From DAOTTY01 sp964451095 (GTDB taxonomy: Bacteria > Chloroflexota > Anaerolineae > Aggregatilineales > Phototrophicaceae), in contig CAYVGI010000007.1 in the NCBI GenBank assembly GCA_964451095.1, positions 1 to 64,000 of the forward strand: a DNA stretch of 64,000 bases, in the 5' to 3' direction. The translations under genes were made by a program, and so were the position numbers. Below, in pieces: positions 18,267 to 27,176 of this stretch (positions are counted from its first letter, which is position 1; each line of letters starts with the position of its first letter). The notes beneath the pieces are model-generated. The model ran no database searches and was not told where the DNA came from. It saw only the letters and a program-made list of their open reading frames with translations.

Positions 18267-19262
18267 TTACGTCGGCTCGCCGTCTAGCCACAGGCGGGTG
18301 ATGGTGTTGCGCAGCAAACGCCGCCGCACTGTGCGGTAGAATAGATAAATAATGTAGAAGGCGAAACCCGCGTACGCGGGCAAGACCAAATAGCCACCCG
18401 TCAGCAAGTACGGTACCCAGCGTTCAAAATTTATGGAGTCGAATGAGAAAACTAGCCAGATGTACGCCGCAACTGCCGGGACGAAAAACACCCCCGCGAC
18501 AATACTCAGCGCGATGTTCATTACGATCCAACCGATAAACCCCAGCGCAATGCCACTGGCGCGATTTTCCGTTCGTGTGGACACGTTGATGCCCAGTGCC
18601 GTTAACGCACGCAGTTCCCAGATGGGTTCCAGCAGGCTATATACGATGAAGAGCAGCCCGACTGTCACAATTAGAGGTGCCGCCGTAAGGACTGCCCACG
18701 TCTCCGATTGTCGAAACAGGTCTGCCCCTCCGCCCAGCAGCAAATCCAAATCCTGCTGGAACAACGCCATAACACCTGCACCCGCAATCATTAGCCCGCC
18801 TGCAATCCGCGCTGCCAGCCAAATGACCGTGAGCCGCCATGTGCGGGCGACTGCCAAACCATGCCGCGCTTCTGCAATGGACTGCTCGCCGACTGCCAAC
18901 CGCACCAGGTCAAGGCGGTTCGCGGTTTTGTCGTTGCTAATCAGCCCGATGGCGAAAAACACCGCCGCCAGTGCAGGCACAAAGCCCGTTGAAAACAGGT
19001 TATTCCCGAGGACTGCACCGATGTTGTAGAGCAAGTACGATGGGTCTCCCATGAAAGCGCCCTCCTGCGCTTGTGAGAACGCAAAGATCACGAAACCGCC
19101 GACCACCAGCAGGGCAAGCAGCACTGCCCCACCCAATACCCGGACTGTGTAGCGTATCATCCCGTCCAACGTGCGGATGCCCCGCACCCCAGCAAGCTCC
19201 CGCAGGAAAATTGGGTTATCTTGCGGCAGCGCCAACAAGCGCCCGGTCAACCACTGCCTCAT
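18267..19262 (-). CDS. ABC-2-permease-like membrane protein, array A unit 7
   Basis: 331 aa, first permease-like gene of the minus-strand run and the one most like classical ABC-2 permeases: 'NPIFLRELAGVRGIRT' (residues 16-31) matches the 'NPILxRELRxRxR' N-terminus of that class, then 'RLDLVRLAVGEQSIAEA' (about 116) and 'EPIWELRALTALGINVSTR' (about 207). About six membrane segments and a basic C-terminus. The ATG at 19262 overlaps the stop of the TPR gene (ATGA). Between it and the fused gene lie 89 bp containing a short palindrome CGATGT-AA-ACATCG. Confidence 0.72.
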   Translation of the reverse strand: MRQWLTGRLLALPQDNPIFLRELAGVRGIRTLDGMIRYTVRVLGGAVLLALLVVGGFVIFAFSQAQEGAFMGDPSYLLYNIGAVLGNNLFSTGFVPALAAVFFAIGLISNDKTANRLDLVRLAVGEQSIAEARHGLAVARTWRLTVIWLAARIAGGLMIAGAGVMALFQQDLDLLLGGGADLFRQSETWAVLTAAPLIVTVGLLFIVYSLLEPIWELRALTALGINVSTRTENRASGIALGFIGWIVMNIALSIVAGVFFVPAVAAYIWLVFSFDSINFERWVPYLLTGGYLVLPAYAGFAFYIIYLFYRTVRRRLLRNTITRLWLDGEPT

Positions 19263-20644
19263 CAACGTGCCTCCAATATACGGCTTGCTTCCGTGCTTAC
19301 GGTTGAATTTCCTGCTGCGACTTCTTCCAACAAACTGAACGCGAGCGCATCGTCCTCGCCCGTCGCCAGCAGGATTTGTGCTTTGTAGAACAGTGCCCTG
19401 GGGTTGTTCGGGTCGATTGCCAGCGCTGCCTCTACCTGCTGCTGCCCGGCGACCACATCCCCCTCGTTGAACAGCGCCCACCCCAACCCCGCCAGCAAAT
19501 CGGGGTCATTGGGCATCACGCCCAGCGCCTGATTGATCGACTCCACGCCGCTGCTGCCCAAATTGTATGCTTCCTCCGCGTAGAAAAGCGCTAATACCCG
19601 CTGGTACTCCGGTGCGCTGTTGCTAATGCTCAACGCGGTTTGGTACCAGCGCTCTGCCGCCTGCAAATCCCCAATCAGCCGATATGCTGTGCCAAGTTCT
19701 GCGTAAAGCGCGGGCGTGGTGGGAGAAAGCGTCGCCGCCTGGATTAACGCTTCTAGGCTGCCGGCAAGGTCGCCCGCGCTGCGCAGGTGCAACCCCAGCA
19801 AGTATCGGATTTGCGGGTCATCTGGGCGCAGCCGCACCGCCTGCACGATGGCATCCTCCCCGCTTTTGCCCTGGCGGTCTTGCGAGAGGCTCTGGTAGGC
19901 GAGGGCTTCTGGCAGTGGCTCCCCGCTGATGGTGAGCGCCAGCGCGTTCGCGTGCTCAAACGCTAGCTCGGCATATGCCCACTGCTCCTGCTCGATCATC
20001 GTCAGCCCAATCAGCATGGGCAGGCGGGTTTCATCCATATTCGCCTGCGGTGCGCCTTCGATGATGGTAATCCGTACCGCTCGCGCTGCCTCGTTGTAGA
20101 GCGGGTCTAGCGCTGCCTGCCGCAGATGCAGTTCTGCAACCGTCGGGTTCACCGGGGCACGCAGCATCCCCAGGTGGTAGTTTGCCCAGGTGTTTTCCGC
20201 CTGTATTGCCAGCAAGCGTGTGAGGGTATCCGTCGCGCTGCTCCAATCTTCTTGCGAGAGCTGTACCTCGGCGATTGCCCGCAGCAGCAGCACATCATCG
20301 GTGCCTGCTAGCGCTGCCTGCCGCCAGTGGAACAGTGCCCGGTCGTTGTCGCCCAACCGCTGCCATAGGTCACCTGCCTGTTGATGCAGGTCGGGCGTCC
20401 AGCCCACGCGGGCGGCAAGTGCCTCCACATGGTACAGCGCCTGTACGGGGCGGTTACGGCGCTGGTTTTCGTTGATGGCGGTGTTGTGCCCCTGCGGGCT
20501 AAGCGTGGGCAGCGGGCGCGGCACAAACGGGTTTGCGGGCGGTGCAACCCCAATGCTGACTGCGATCACACCCATCACAAACAAAAAGAGCAGTGCTGCT
20601 GCCAGCACTGCCCGCGTTGTCTTGCTGTTGCGCATCAGGTTCAT
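19262..20644 (-). CDS. Membrane-anchored TPR-repeat protein
   Basis: The N-terminus is a signal anchor ('AVLAAALLFLFVMGVIAVSIG', about residues 12-32). The rest (about 60-455) is a helical repeat array with TPR consensus spacing, for example 'LHQQAGDLWQRLGDNDRALFHW', 'ALYAELGTAYRLIGDLQAAERWY' and 'PDLLAGLGWALFNEGDVVAG'. TPR arrays bind other proteins; being encoded between a response regulator and the permease-like array, with ATGA overlaps on both sides, it probably serves the array. A second ATG 9 nt downstream is an equally good start. Confidence 0.85.
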   Translation of the reverse strand: MNLMRNSKTTRAVLAAALLFLFVMGVIAVSIGVAPPANPFVPRPLPTLSPQGHNTAINENQRRNRPVQALYHVEALAARVGWTPDLHQQAGDLWQRLGDNDRALFHWRQAALAGTDDVLLLRAIAEVQLSQEDWSSATDTLTRLLAIQAENTWANYHLGMLRAPVNPTVAELHLRQAALDPLYNEAARAVRITIIEGAPQANMDETRLPMLIGLTMIEQEQWAYAELAFEHANALALTISGEPLPEALAYQSLSQDRQGKSGEDAIVQAVRLRPDDPQIRYLLGLHLRSAGDLAGSLEALIQAATLSPTTPALYAELGTAYRLIGDLQAAERWYQTALSISNSAPEYQRVLALFYAEEAYNLGSSGVESINQALGVMPNDPDLLAGLGWALFNEGDVVAGQQQVEAALAIDPNNPRALFYKAQILLATGEDDALAFSLLEEVAAGNSTVSTEASRILEAR

Positions 20645-21321
20645 TCAGGCATACTGAGCGCACCCTGTACCACGCGCTCGACCTCATCTGCGGTGAACGG
20701 TTTAATCAGATAGCTGTGGATGCCCTGTAGCTTACCGATCAGGCGGTTTGCTGGGTCGCCAAAGGCGGTGATAACCACCACGGCAGGCAGGTCATCGGGG
20801 TTTTTCTTCCACTCGCGCAGCTCTTCTAGCATCTTCCAGCCTGTCATGTCCGGCAAGCCAATATCCAGCAACAGCACGTCCGGGAGCTCTGGCACCGTTT
20901 TAATGCGCTCAATGCCCTTGCTACCGTGGGATACCCAGTGTACGTTCATGCCTCGGTTTTCTAGTGTCGCCTGGATGACCTCCGCAAGTTCTGCGGTATC
21001 TTCTACAATCAAAACGTTTGGCTTGCGCCCCAGCTTCGCCGCAACCGCCAGTTCGGCGCGTGCCTGCGGACTGGCAGGGTGTGTCTCCTCGTCGTCTTTC
21101 TTAGAAATCAGCTTGCCCTCGTGGTTGTCCGAACTTTCCGCTCCCTCCGCCGTCGTCATGGACACGGCAGGTAGGTTGCCCGTCTTTGCACAGGGGCGTT
21201 CTGTTATGATGACTGCGGGCGTGGTCGCTGTTTTCTGTGCTGCATTTGGCTCTTTTTGCTGTGCTCGCGCCGGGTTGCCCTCTGCCAGTTCGGTGAGGGA
21301 CTCCCTCGTAATGTTTGCCAT
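20641..21321 (-). CDS. Response regulator with single receiver domain
   Basis: 226 aa. The first 95 residues are polar and low-complexity; a CheY-like receiver domain follows, with 'VLIVEDTAE', the phosphoacceptor D153 ('LLLDIGLPDMTG'), 'VVITAFGD' and the lysine in 'YLIKPFTADE'. There is no output domain, so it should act by protein contact. The ATG at 21321 has AAAGGT upstream and is preferred over 21360. It is the first gene of the minus-strand run with the TPR protein and the membrane array; no kinase gene is next to it. Confidence 0.88.
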   Translation of the reverse strand: MANITRESLTELAEGNPARAQQKEPNAAQKTATTPAVIITERPCAKTGNLPAVSMTTAEGAESSDNHEGKLISKKDDEETHPASPQARAELAVAAKLGRKPNVLIVEDTAELAEVIQATLENRGMNVHWVSHGSKGIERIKTVPELPDVLLLDIGLPDMTGWKMLEELREWKKNPDDLPAVVVITAFGDPANRLIGKLQGIHSYLIKPFTADEVERVVQGALSMPE

Positions 21322-21380
21322 AAATGTTGTACCTTTTCGGCTTGCCTTGCCGCATAACAACCAGATGAAAGTGCACTTGC

Positions 21381-21408
21381 AATATAAGCTACCTTAACGA
21401 TAACCCAA
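21381..21408 (-). promoter_or_regulatory. Candidate promoter of array operon A
   Basis: On the minus strand TTGGGT (21403-21408) and TATATT (21381-21386) are 16 bp apart, about 55 bp upstream of the response-regulator start. The 125-bp region separates the divergent operons A and B. Confidence 0.35.
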
Positions 21409-21446
21409 TAATTAGGCGCTGGCAACAGATAATCAAAGCACCGAAC

Positions 21447-22151
21447 ATGAATGTAACACTCCTACACAAACAAACCTTAAGGCTTAACCATAGCGGGTAC
21501 TGCGACTTGCTGGGCGTGAGTGCGGACGGCACGCTGTACGCAGAAGAGTTCTACGACGACGCCTACCTCGCCCAACACATCATCTACCCGGATGGTACGC
21601 GCCACACCACGGACGAACACGGTGGTGCGGCACAACTGCAACCCATCGCGGTGCCAGCAGATGCTGCGCTACCGTCGGTTGAGGCACCTGCTGCGCTGCA
21701 CTTTTATGTGGGGGCACCCTTGCATGGCATCCGCGCCAGTGACCATGTGGATGCGCTGGTGTTCTCGCTGGATATGCCGGACAAAATGCGTCTTGCCGAC
21801 GCCCTACGCTTGGATGTGCCACCGCCTATGCTCATCGGGCTAAGCGAAAGTCGTGTGCTTGCCGCCGCCACCCTGGATGACGCTCACCTGATTGTTTGCC
21901 GACGGGTTCGCCTGGCACACACGCTGCTGCCCCCACAACCCGACCGTGATTACGCCACGCAAACGCGGCACATTCTGCAAACCATTGACCTCACTGCCAC
22001 GCGAGACCCCCTGCACATGGGCGGCATCCTGTGGGATGAACACCTACGCTGTCCCACATCGTGTGCGGTGCGGGGTGGCAGGCTGTACGTGGCAGACAGC
22101 GGCGGTGAGCAACCGAACAGCATTCACATCTACCAAATGCAAACGGGCTAA
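21447..22151 (+). CDS. Hypothetical protein, possibly beta-propeller-like
   Basis: 234 aa, no signal peptide or membrane segment. I do not recognise the family. Short repeats of hydrophobic-strand character ending in 'SADGTLYAEEF', 'SESRVLAAATLDDAHLIVC' and 'VRGGRLYVADSGGEQPNSIHIY' look like blades of an NHL- or YncE-type propeller, but there are too few for a closed ring. It begins the plus-strand run divergent from operon A and is followed by a TolB-like gene after 54 bp. Confidence 0.5.
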   Translation: MNVTLLHKQTLRLNHSGYCDLLGVSADGTLYAEEFYDDAYLAQHIIYPDGTRHTTDEHGGAAQLQPIAVPADAALPSVEAPAALHFYVGAPLHGIRASDHVDALVFSLDMPDKMRLADALRLDVPPPMLIGLSESRVLAAATLDDAHLIVCRRVRLAHTLLPPQPDRDYATQTRHILQTIDLTATRDPLHMGGILWDEHLRCPTSCAVRGGRLYVADSGGEQPNSIHIYQMQTG

Positions 22152-22205
22152 CGCCTGTGGTATGCTACCGTCGTCTTGATTGAGGAACATTGTGGGCGGT
22201 CCTCC

Positions 22206-23378
22206 ATGCGTCACTTTTTGTTTGTCATCATCCTGTTTGCCGTCGGTTTGCTGCCTGGGGCGGGCACAGCACAGGCACAATCCCAACCTGTGCGGGTGTG
22301 CCAATCGCAGTCCATCCAGCAGCGCCCGGCAGAGTTCAGCCCCGGTGGCATTATCCTCACCACGTTCGACCGTGAGGCTATCTGGCTGTATGACATTGAC
22401 CGGGACACACGCTACCCACTGCCGCAAACCGTCCCTTGCACGCGCAACTGCCGCACCTCGCCAGATGGCTTGTGGCTATCGCTCATCGACACCGAACAGG
22501 GCTTTGCCTTCTATAAAATGCGCTTCGACGGCACGCAGCGTACACTGCTCGTCAGTGGCGCGTCCGATGTGGAGTGGTGGACGCCCGACACCCTGCTCGT
22601 GTGGACGCCCGACCACGCCGCCTATCTCATCCCGGAGGGTGCCCCGCCAGAAACCCCCCGCGAGTACCTGAATGTGAGTGGGGCGGTTGCCGTGCAACCC
22701 GGCGGACGCCACGCCCTCACCGTGACGCGAGACGATGAGGGGAACTTTGTACGTGCGCTGGAAGATTTGCAACTGCGCGGGTTGACGGGTGTGGCGGGGC
22801 TAGCGCCGCTGCCGCTGGGCGAGGACATTCCCTATTACAACGGGACGGCGTGGTCGCCAAATGGGGAGTGGCTGGCGTTCGTGGGGCAAAGTGGCTACGA
22901 CGATACTGTGAATGCCCCCGGCAGCGAGCTATTTGGCGTGCGCCCCGGCGATGCTGCCCCCACACAGTGGACGAACCTGTTCAGCGCCTACGGTGCGACA
23001 CGCATCAATGGGCACACCATCGGCGACCTCACCTGGTCGCCAGATGGCACGCGGGTTGCCTTTTGGGTGATCGAGCTTATCGGCGGGAACCCGCTGGCAG
23101 ATACGGGCAGCGCCGTTATCCACACGTATGATGTGACGAGCGAGGAGACCCGCGCCTACTGCGCGTACAGCACCGTGGAACACACACCGAACCCGCCCCG
23201 CCTGGTCTGGTCGCCAGATAGCTCGCACATCGCGTTTGGGGGCAACGTGCCCAACGACGACAAGGGCTACATCCTGTTCGCGCTAAACACCGCCGACGGC
23301 ACGCTCACCGAACTGAGTAACGGCATCTTCCCAGCGCTGGGGGCACCCGATGTGATCGGATGGGGTCGCCTGCCGTGA
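22206..23378 (+). CDS. Secreted TolB-like WD40 beta-propeller protein
   Basis: The protein has a signal peptide ('HFLFVIILFAVGLLPGAGTAQA') and about six beta-propeller blades with the TolB/PD40 signature: 'RTSPDGLWLSLID', 'WSPNGEWLAFVG', 'WSPDGTRVAFWV' and 'WSPDSSHIAFGG'. Such propellers bind proteins or peptides at the cell surface. The ATG at 22206 places the signal peptide at the N-terminus. Its last 4 nt overlap the GTG of the first permease-like gene of array B (GTGA), so it is probably co-translated with the array. Confidence 0.8.
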   Translation: MRHFLFVIILFAVGLLPGAGTAQAQSQPVRVCQSQSIQQRPAEFSPGGIILTTFDREAIWLYDIDRDTRYPLPQTVPCTRNCRTSPDGLWLSLIDTEQGFAFYKMRFDGTQRTLLVSGASDVEWWTPDTLLVWTPDHAAYLIPEGAPPETPREYLNVSGAVAVQPGGRHALTVTRDDEGNFVRALEDLQLRGLTGVAGLAPLPLGEDIPYYNGTAWSPNGEWLAFVGQSGYDDTVNAPGSELFGVRPGDAAPTQWTNLFSAYGATRINGHTIGDLTWSPDGTRVAFWVIELIGGNPLADTGSAVIHTYDVTSEETRAYCAYSTVEHTPNPPRLVWSPDSSHIAFGGNVPNDDKGYILFALNTADGTLTELSNGIFPALGAPDVIGWGRLP

Positions 23379-24109
23379 AATTGCTGCTCCAGCGCCTGAC
23401 CGCCGCCATAGCTCATTACGACTACTACAACCACACGCTCGTGCGCAGCATGGGGTTTAGCGGCGTGCCCTATGACGTGCAGGGGTTCGGGGTCTTCCAC
23501 ACCCAGGCGGTTTCACGCCTTATCCAGCGGCACCAGCGCCAGAAAACCCTCGAGTTGATCGCCGTGACAGAGCCAGGGCTGTTCCGGGTCACTTGGCTGA
23601 TGTGCCGGGCATCCGTCCACGAGATGAGCATCAGTAATCCTGTAAAAGCGCAGGGCACCTTGCAGGTGATTATCTTGGTTACTTTGCCTATGATCACGAT
23701 CTTGCTGGGTTTCTTCGGCAAACCTGCCGTGGACCCGCCCGCCGTTTTGCTTGCTAGCCCGTTTGTGGTGTGGTTTGTCACCATGCAAACGCTCAGGCTT
23801 CTGTTCCAGTTCGACATTGCCCTGGTGCCGCTGCTGGCGCTCACGCTTGTGACCAGCGAGCGCTTCACGCCCTCTACAGCGGTTGTGCTCCATGTGTCTG
23901 TGGTGGCGGTGATGTTTATGGTTGTCACGCTGTTCCACGCTGTCGGATGGGCGCGTATCAACCCGGTTGTACTCGTGCCCGCGAGTCTCGCGGGGTTGGT
24001 GATGCTTGCCCTGCTTAGTGAGCTGACGGTGCGAGGGTGGTGGCGCTGGCTTGCCCGCAACGGGGCATTCCATCCAGATGACATGCGCTCTATAACGCAG
24101 GCGGGCTAG
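23375..24109 (+). CDS. ABC-2-permease-like membrane protein, array B unit 1
   Basis: 244 aa with about five membrane segments. Family motifs are 'LELIAVTEPGLFRVTW' (about residues 62-77), 'LVTSERFTPSTAVVL' and the C-terminal 'SELTVRGWWRWLARNG'. The sequence is a near copy of the next gene. The GTG start at 23375 overlaps the TolB-like stop and aligns with the start of unit 2 ('KLLLQRLTAAIAHYD' against 'KLLFLRRLYDAIAYYD'). Function unknown. Confidence 0.68.
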   Translation: MKLLLQRLTAAIAHYDYYNHTLVRSMGFSGVPYDVQGFGVFHTQAVSRLIQRHQRQKTLELIAVTEPGLFRVTWLMCRASVHEMSISNPVKAQGTLQVIILVTLPMITILLGFFGKPAVDPPAVLLASPFVVWFVTMQTLRLLFQFDIALVPLLALTLVTSERFTPSTAVVLHVSVVAVMFMVVTLFHAVGWARINPVVLVPASLAGLVMLALLSELTVRGWWRWLARNGAFHPDDMRSITQAG

Positions 24110-24144
24110 CTCGTGATGAGCGTAACGACAAGGATACGTCTGCC

Positions 24145-24891
24145 ATGAAGCTACTTTTCCTGCGGCGGTTGTATGATGCCATTGCATACTATGATGACGC
24201 AAACGAGGCGGTTGTCCGGCACATCATACCCTTGGAACTGTCCGAAGAAATTCGTGGGTTTGGTGTTTTGCACACGCAGGCAGTAGCACGCCTCATCCAG
24301 CGGCAGCAGCACCAAAACCTGCTGGACACCATCGCTGTGACCGAACCCGGACTGCTGCGCATCACCTGGATGCTGTGCCGTGCCGAGATTTTGAGCATAA
24401 GCGACGCTTTTTCCGTGAACGTTCAGACGATTATCCAGCTTTTTGCCCTCATGCTGTTGCCCTTTGGCACCATTGGGCTTGGTTTCCTGCTGAAGCCATC
24501 CGATTTATCCCCTGCCGTGTTGTTGTTGTCCCCAATTATCGTGTGGTTTGCTACGGTGTATGCCCTGGTCACCTTGTATCTGTTTGATGTCGTGGTGGTG
24601 GCATTGCTGGCGCTCACCCTGGTGGCAGACGAGCGCCTTACCCCATTGGGTGCCGTCGCCATGCATGCGTCGCTGTTCGTCGCGCTGTCCCTATTCGTAA
24701 CCCTGTTCCATGCGGTGGGATGGCGGCAGACGGAACCGACGCTGATGGTGCCGGCGACCGTTGCCGGGCTGGTGATGCTCACCCTGGTCTGCGAGGTCGT
24801 TGTACGCGGGTGGTGGCACTGGCTTGCCCACAGCGATGTGTTCCACCCAGATGATATGCGCTCGATAACTGCACCTGTATGGCGGAAATAG
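24145..24891 (+). CDS. ABC-2-permease-like membrane protein, array B unit 2
   Basis: 248 aa, close paralogue of unit 1: 'LDTIAVTEPGLLRITWMLC', 'LVADERLTPLGAVAM' and 'CEVVVRGWWHWLAHSDVFHP'. The ending 'HPDDMRSIT' is identical in the two. AAGGAT lies upstream of the ATG. The 35-bp gap to unit 1 is the longest in this run; the next gene starts 4 nt after its stop. Confidence 0.68.
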   Translation: MKLLFLRRLYDAIAYYDDANEAVVRHIIPLELSEEIRGFGVLHTQAVARLIQRQQHQNLLDTIAVTEPGLLRITWMLCRAEILSISDAFSVNVQTIIQLFALMLLPFGTIGLGFLLKPSDLSPAVLLLSPIIVWFATVYALVTLYLFDVVVVALLALTLVADERLTPLGAVAMHASLFVALSLFVTLFHAVGWRQTEPTLMVPATVAGLVMLTLVCEVVVRGWWHWLAHSDVFHPDDMRSITAPVWRK

Positions 24892-24895
24892 GCAG

Positions 24896-25660
24896 ATGCG
24901 GATCGGGCTACGCTGGTTACGGGATCACTCGCTCATCTGGGAGTTGTGGACGGTGCTGGACGCCCACTACGCCCACTCCGCGCTGTACCGCTATATGCAG
25001 CGGCGCAGCGGTTACGTGCTGCACATCCTGGCAATGGGTGCCCTGTGGACGCTGCTCATCTGCCGGGCAATGAGCCGCAACTACGAACGCGCTACATATG
25101 AGCTGATCGCCATTGCGCCGCACAACACGCACCTGAGTGCGGGCATGTTCATTGGCATCGGCGTGATGCACCGCAACGTAGACGGGCGTGCCCGGCGGCT
25201 TGCCGCAACAATTTGGCTATTTCGGGGGATGTTGGTGCTGGCGTGGTTGTCGGTTCGCCCGCCCGTCCGCACAGAGGCAGATGTGATGCTGGCGTTTATT
25301 CCCATTGCCACGCTGTGGGTGCCCATGTTGATGTTAGCGTGGCTCAAGTTGTACGATCTCACACTCGCGCCTATCCTGGGGCTGTGGTTTGCACACAACT
25401 TCAAGGAGAGCAATGTGATGCCTTTCGTCGCCGGATTCACGCACCTACTGTTGGTGTTTACCCCTGCATTTCTGGTGATTGTCGTTCAGCAGCAGCTTGC
25501 CACAACCGGAGTCGTCCTATTTTATGTGGGCAGCTTGCTAAACCTCGTCCTGTTGGTGCTGTTGTGTGAGCTTATTGTGCGGGTGGGCTGGCGAATGCTT
25601 TGCCGTACGCTTGGCATCACACAGCAAGACGCCCGCCTCGTGCTGGAGGCAAACCTGTGA
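24896..25660 (+). CDS. ABC-2-permease-like membrane protein, array B unit 3
   Basis: 254 aa, about five membrane segments. The conserved cytoplasmic region reads 'ICRAMSRNYERATYELIAIAP' in two parts (about residues 46-66), recalling the 'ERE-x-x-T-x-E-L-L' run of ABC-2 permeases; 'GVMHRNVDG' follows. The C-terminus has 'CELIVRVGWRMLCRTLGIT' and 'QQDARLVLEA'. The stop overlaps the next start (GTGA). Confidence 0.68.
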   Translation: MRIGLRWLRDHSLIWELWTVLDAHYAHSALYRYMQRRSGYVLHILAMGALWTLLICRAMSRNYERATYELIAIAPHNTHLSAGMFIGIGVMHRNVDGRARRLAATIWLFRGMLVLAWLSVRPPVRTEADVMLAFIPIATLWVPMLMLAWLKLYDLTLAPILGLWFAHNFKESNVMPFVAGFTHLLLVFTPAFLVIVVQQQLATTGVVLFYVGSLLNLVLLVLLCELIVRVGWRMLCRTLGITQQDARLVLEANL

Positions 25661-26388
25661 GCCAACTTTTGCTTTGGCGGTTGTGGCAGGTGCTGCGCAG
25701 GCAGTACAGCAACGATCCCATCTACCACAAAGTGCAGGGACGTGGCTACACCGTGCCGCATGTGCTGGAAGCAGGCTTTGTGTGGACGTTGTTTATTAGC
25801 CGGGCAGTGAGCCGGGAACATGAGCGTGAGACGTTCGATCTGTTGGCGGTCACGCCGGGCGGGGCGCTGGGCGCGGGCGTGATGATGAGCGCGGGCGTGA
25901 TGCACAAGCTGGTGGAAGTCACGCAGTACATGGGTTTGGTCGTGTGGATTGTTCGCTTTTTGGTGGTGGGGGTGTGGCTGGGTACCACCGCCGCCATGAC
26001 AGACACCCCATCGGGCTTTTGCCTGCTGTGGGTGGGCGTTGCCATTCCGGTGGTCGCGCTGGGGATGCTGCACTACTACGATATTGCGCTGGCGGGGTTG
26101 CTGGGCGTGCTGTTCCCGTCGCTCACGCGGGAGCGCACCGCGACGCCCTTCTTTGCGACGGGGCTGCATCTGCTGCTGCTGATGGTGCCGATCTTGCAAG
26201 CGCTGGTGGGGTATAGCTGGCTGCTTTCCGTCAGCACCAACACATGGGTGTTCTTGCTGGGCAACGCGCTAAACGTGCTGCTGATGGTGCTGCTATGTGA
26301 GGGCGTGGCACGTCTGCTGTGGGGGCGCTTGCTCACTGCACTGGATGTGTCTCCGGTAGATGCGTCGAAGGTGTTGTCTCAGCGATGA
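25657..26388 (+). CDS. ABC-2-permease-like membrane protein, array B unit 4
   Basis: 243 aa and the clearest array B example. It has the N-terminal 'LLLWRLWQVLRRQYSNDPIY' (4-23), 'SRAVSREHERETFDLLAVTP' (48-67), 'AGVMHKLVE', 'LGVLFPSLTRERTATPF' and the C-terminal 'CEGVARLLWGRLLTALDV' with 'SPVDA'. 'REHERETFDLLAVTPGG' corresponds to the ABC-2 permease coupling region. The GTG at 25657 overlaps the previous stop; the stop overlaps the next ATG. Confidence 0.72.
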   Translation: MSQLLLWRLWQVLRRQYSNDPIYHKVQGRGYTVPHVLEAGFVWTLFISRAVSREHERETFDLLAVTPGGALGAGVMMSAGVMHKLVEVTQYMGLVVWIVRFLVVGVWLGTTAAMTDTPSGFCLLWVGVAIPVVALGMLHYYDIALAGLLGVLFPSLTRERTATPFFATGLHLLLLMVPILQALVGYSWLLSVSTNTWVFLLGNALNVLLMVLLCEGVARLLWGRLLTALDVSPVDASKVLSQR

Positions 26389-27176
26389 TGACCTCGGTGA
26401 CGCAACTGCTGCAACACCTGTTGCTGTGGCGCTTGTGGCGGGCGTTTGGGCGCAAGCTGCCCAACCACCCGATCTACAACTATCGACGTGGTGACTGGTT
26501 GTACCATGAAAGCCATGTGTTGGAACCCGGCGCGGCATGGACGTTTCTCATTACGCGCACCCTTGGTGAGGAATTTGGCAGCGCCTCGTTCACGCTGTTG
26601 GCGGTTACGCCAACAGGACGGTTTGGCGCGGTGTGGCTGGTCGCCTCTGGCGTGATGCACCGCCGTTTTGACTTTGTACAAGTCGTCACGCTGATATTTA
26701 TGCTCACTCGCTTTCTTAGCGTTCTGTACAGTCCTGCATTGATGAGTTTCCTTTTGACTGATTTCGCAACCGAGATCAATTACTGGCAGCCTTTCATCCT
26801 ACTGGTTAACGCACTTTTGGTATTTGTGACCCTGTTATTGTTTTGGGCAGTGACTTTAGCGTTCGACATTTGCCTGGGCGGGATGCTCGGTATGCTGCTG
26901 CCCACATTTGAGGGTGATAAGACATCCCTGGCTGTTTTTGGCGTGACTTTCCACCTATTCGTACTCGTCACGAGTGTATCGGTTGCCAATGCGCCGCTGC
27001 TGCTTTACCTGTGGTTGCCGCCGACGAGTTTCGTGTGGTTAGGCACCAGCGTCGTCCACATCGCGTTTATGGTGACCGTAGTGGAGTGGGTCACGCGTGT
27101 GCTGTGGGCGTGGGTACTGCGTCGCTACCAGGCAACGCCCGAAGATGCCGCCCGTGCGTTGGCAGGTGAGCTGTGA
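26385..27176 (+). CDS. ABC-2-permease-like membrane protein, array B unit 5
   Basis: 263 aa. Paralogue of unit 4 with 'LLLWRLWRAFGRKLPNHPIY', 'SASFTLLAVTPTGRFGAVW', 'SGVMHRRFD', 'LGMLLPTFEGDKTSLA' and 'VEWVTRVLWAWVLRRYQAT' followed by 'PEDAARAL'. About six membrane segments. The ATG at 26385 lies in an ATGA overlap; a reading starting at 26319 would sit inside the previous gene. Confidence 0.7.
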   Translation: MMTSVTQLLQHLLLWRLWRAFGRKLPNHPIYNYRRGDWLYHESHVLEPGAAWTFLITRTLGEEFGSASFTLLAVTPTGRFGAVWLVASGVMHRRFDFVQVVTLIFMLTRFLSVLYSPALMSFLLTDFATEINYWQPFILLVNALLVFVTLLLFWAVTLAFDICLGGMLGMLLPTFEGDKTSLAVFGVTFHLFVLVTSVSVANAPLLLYLWLPPTSFVWLGTSVVHIAFMVTVVEWVTRVLWAWVLRRYQATPEDAARALAGEL

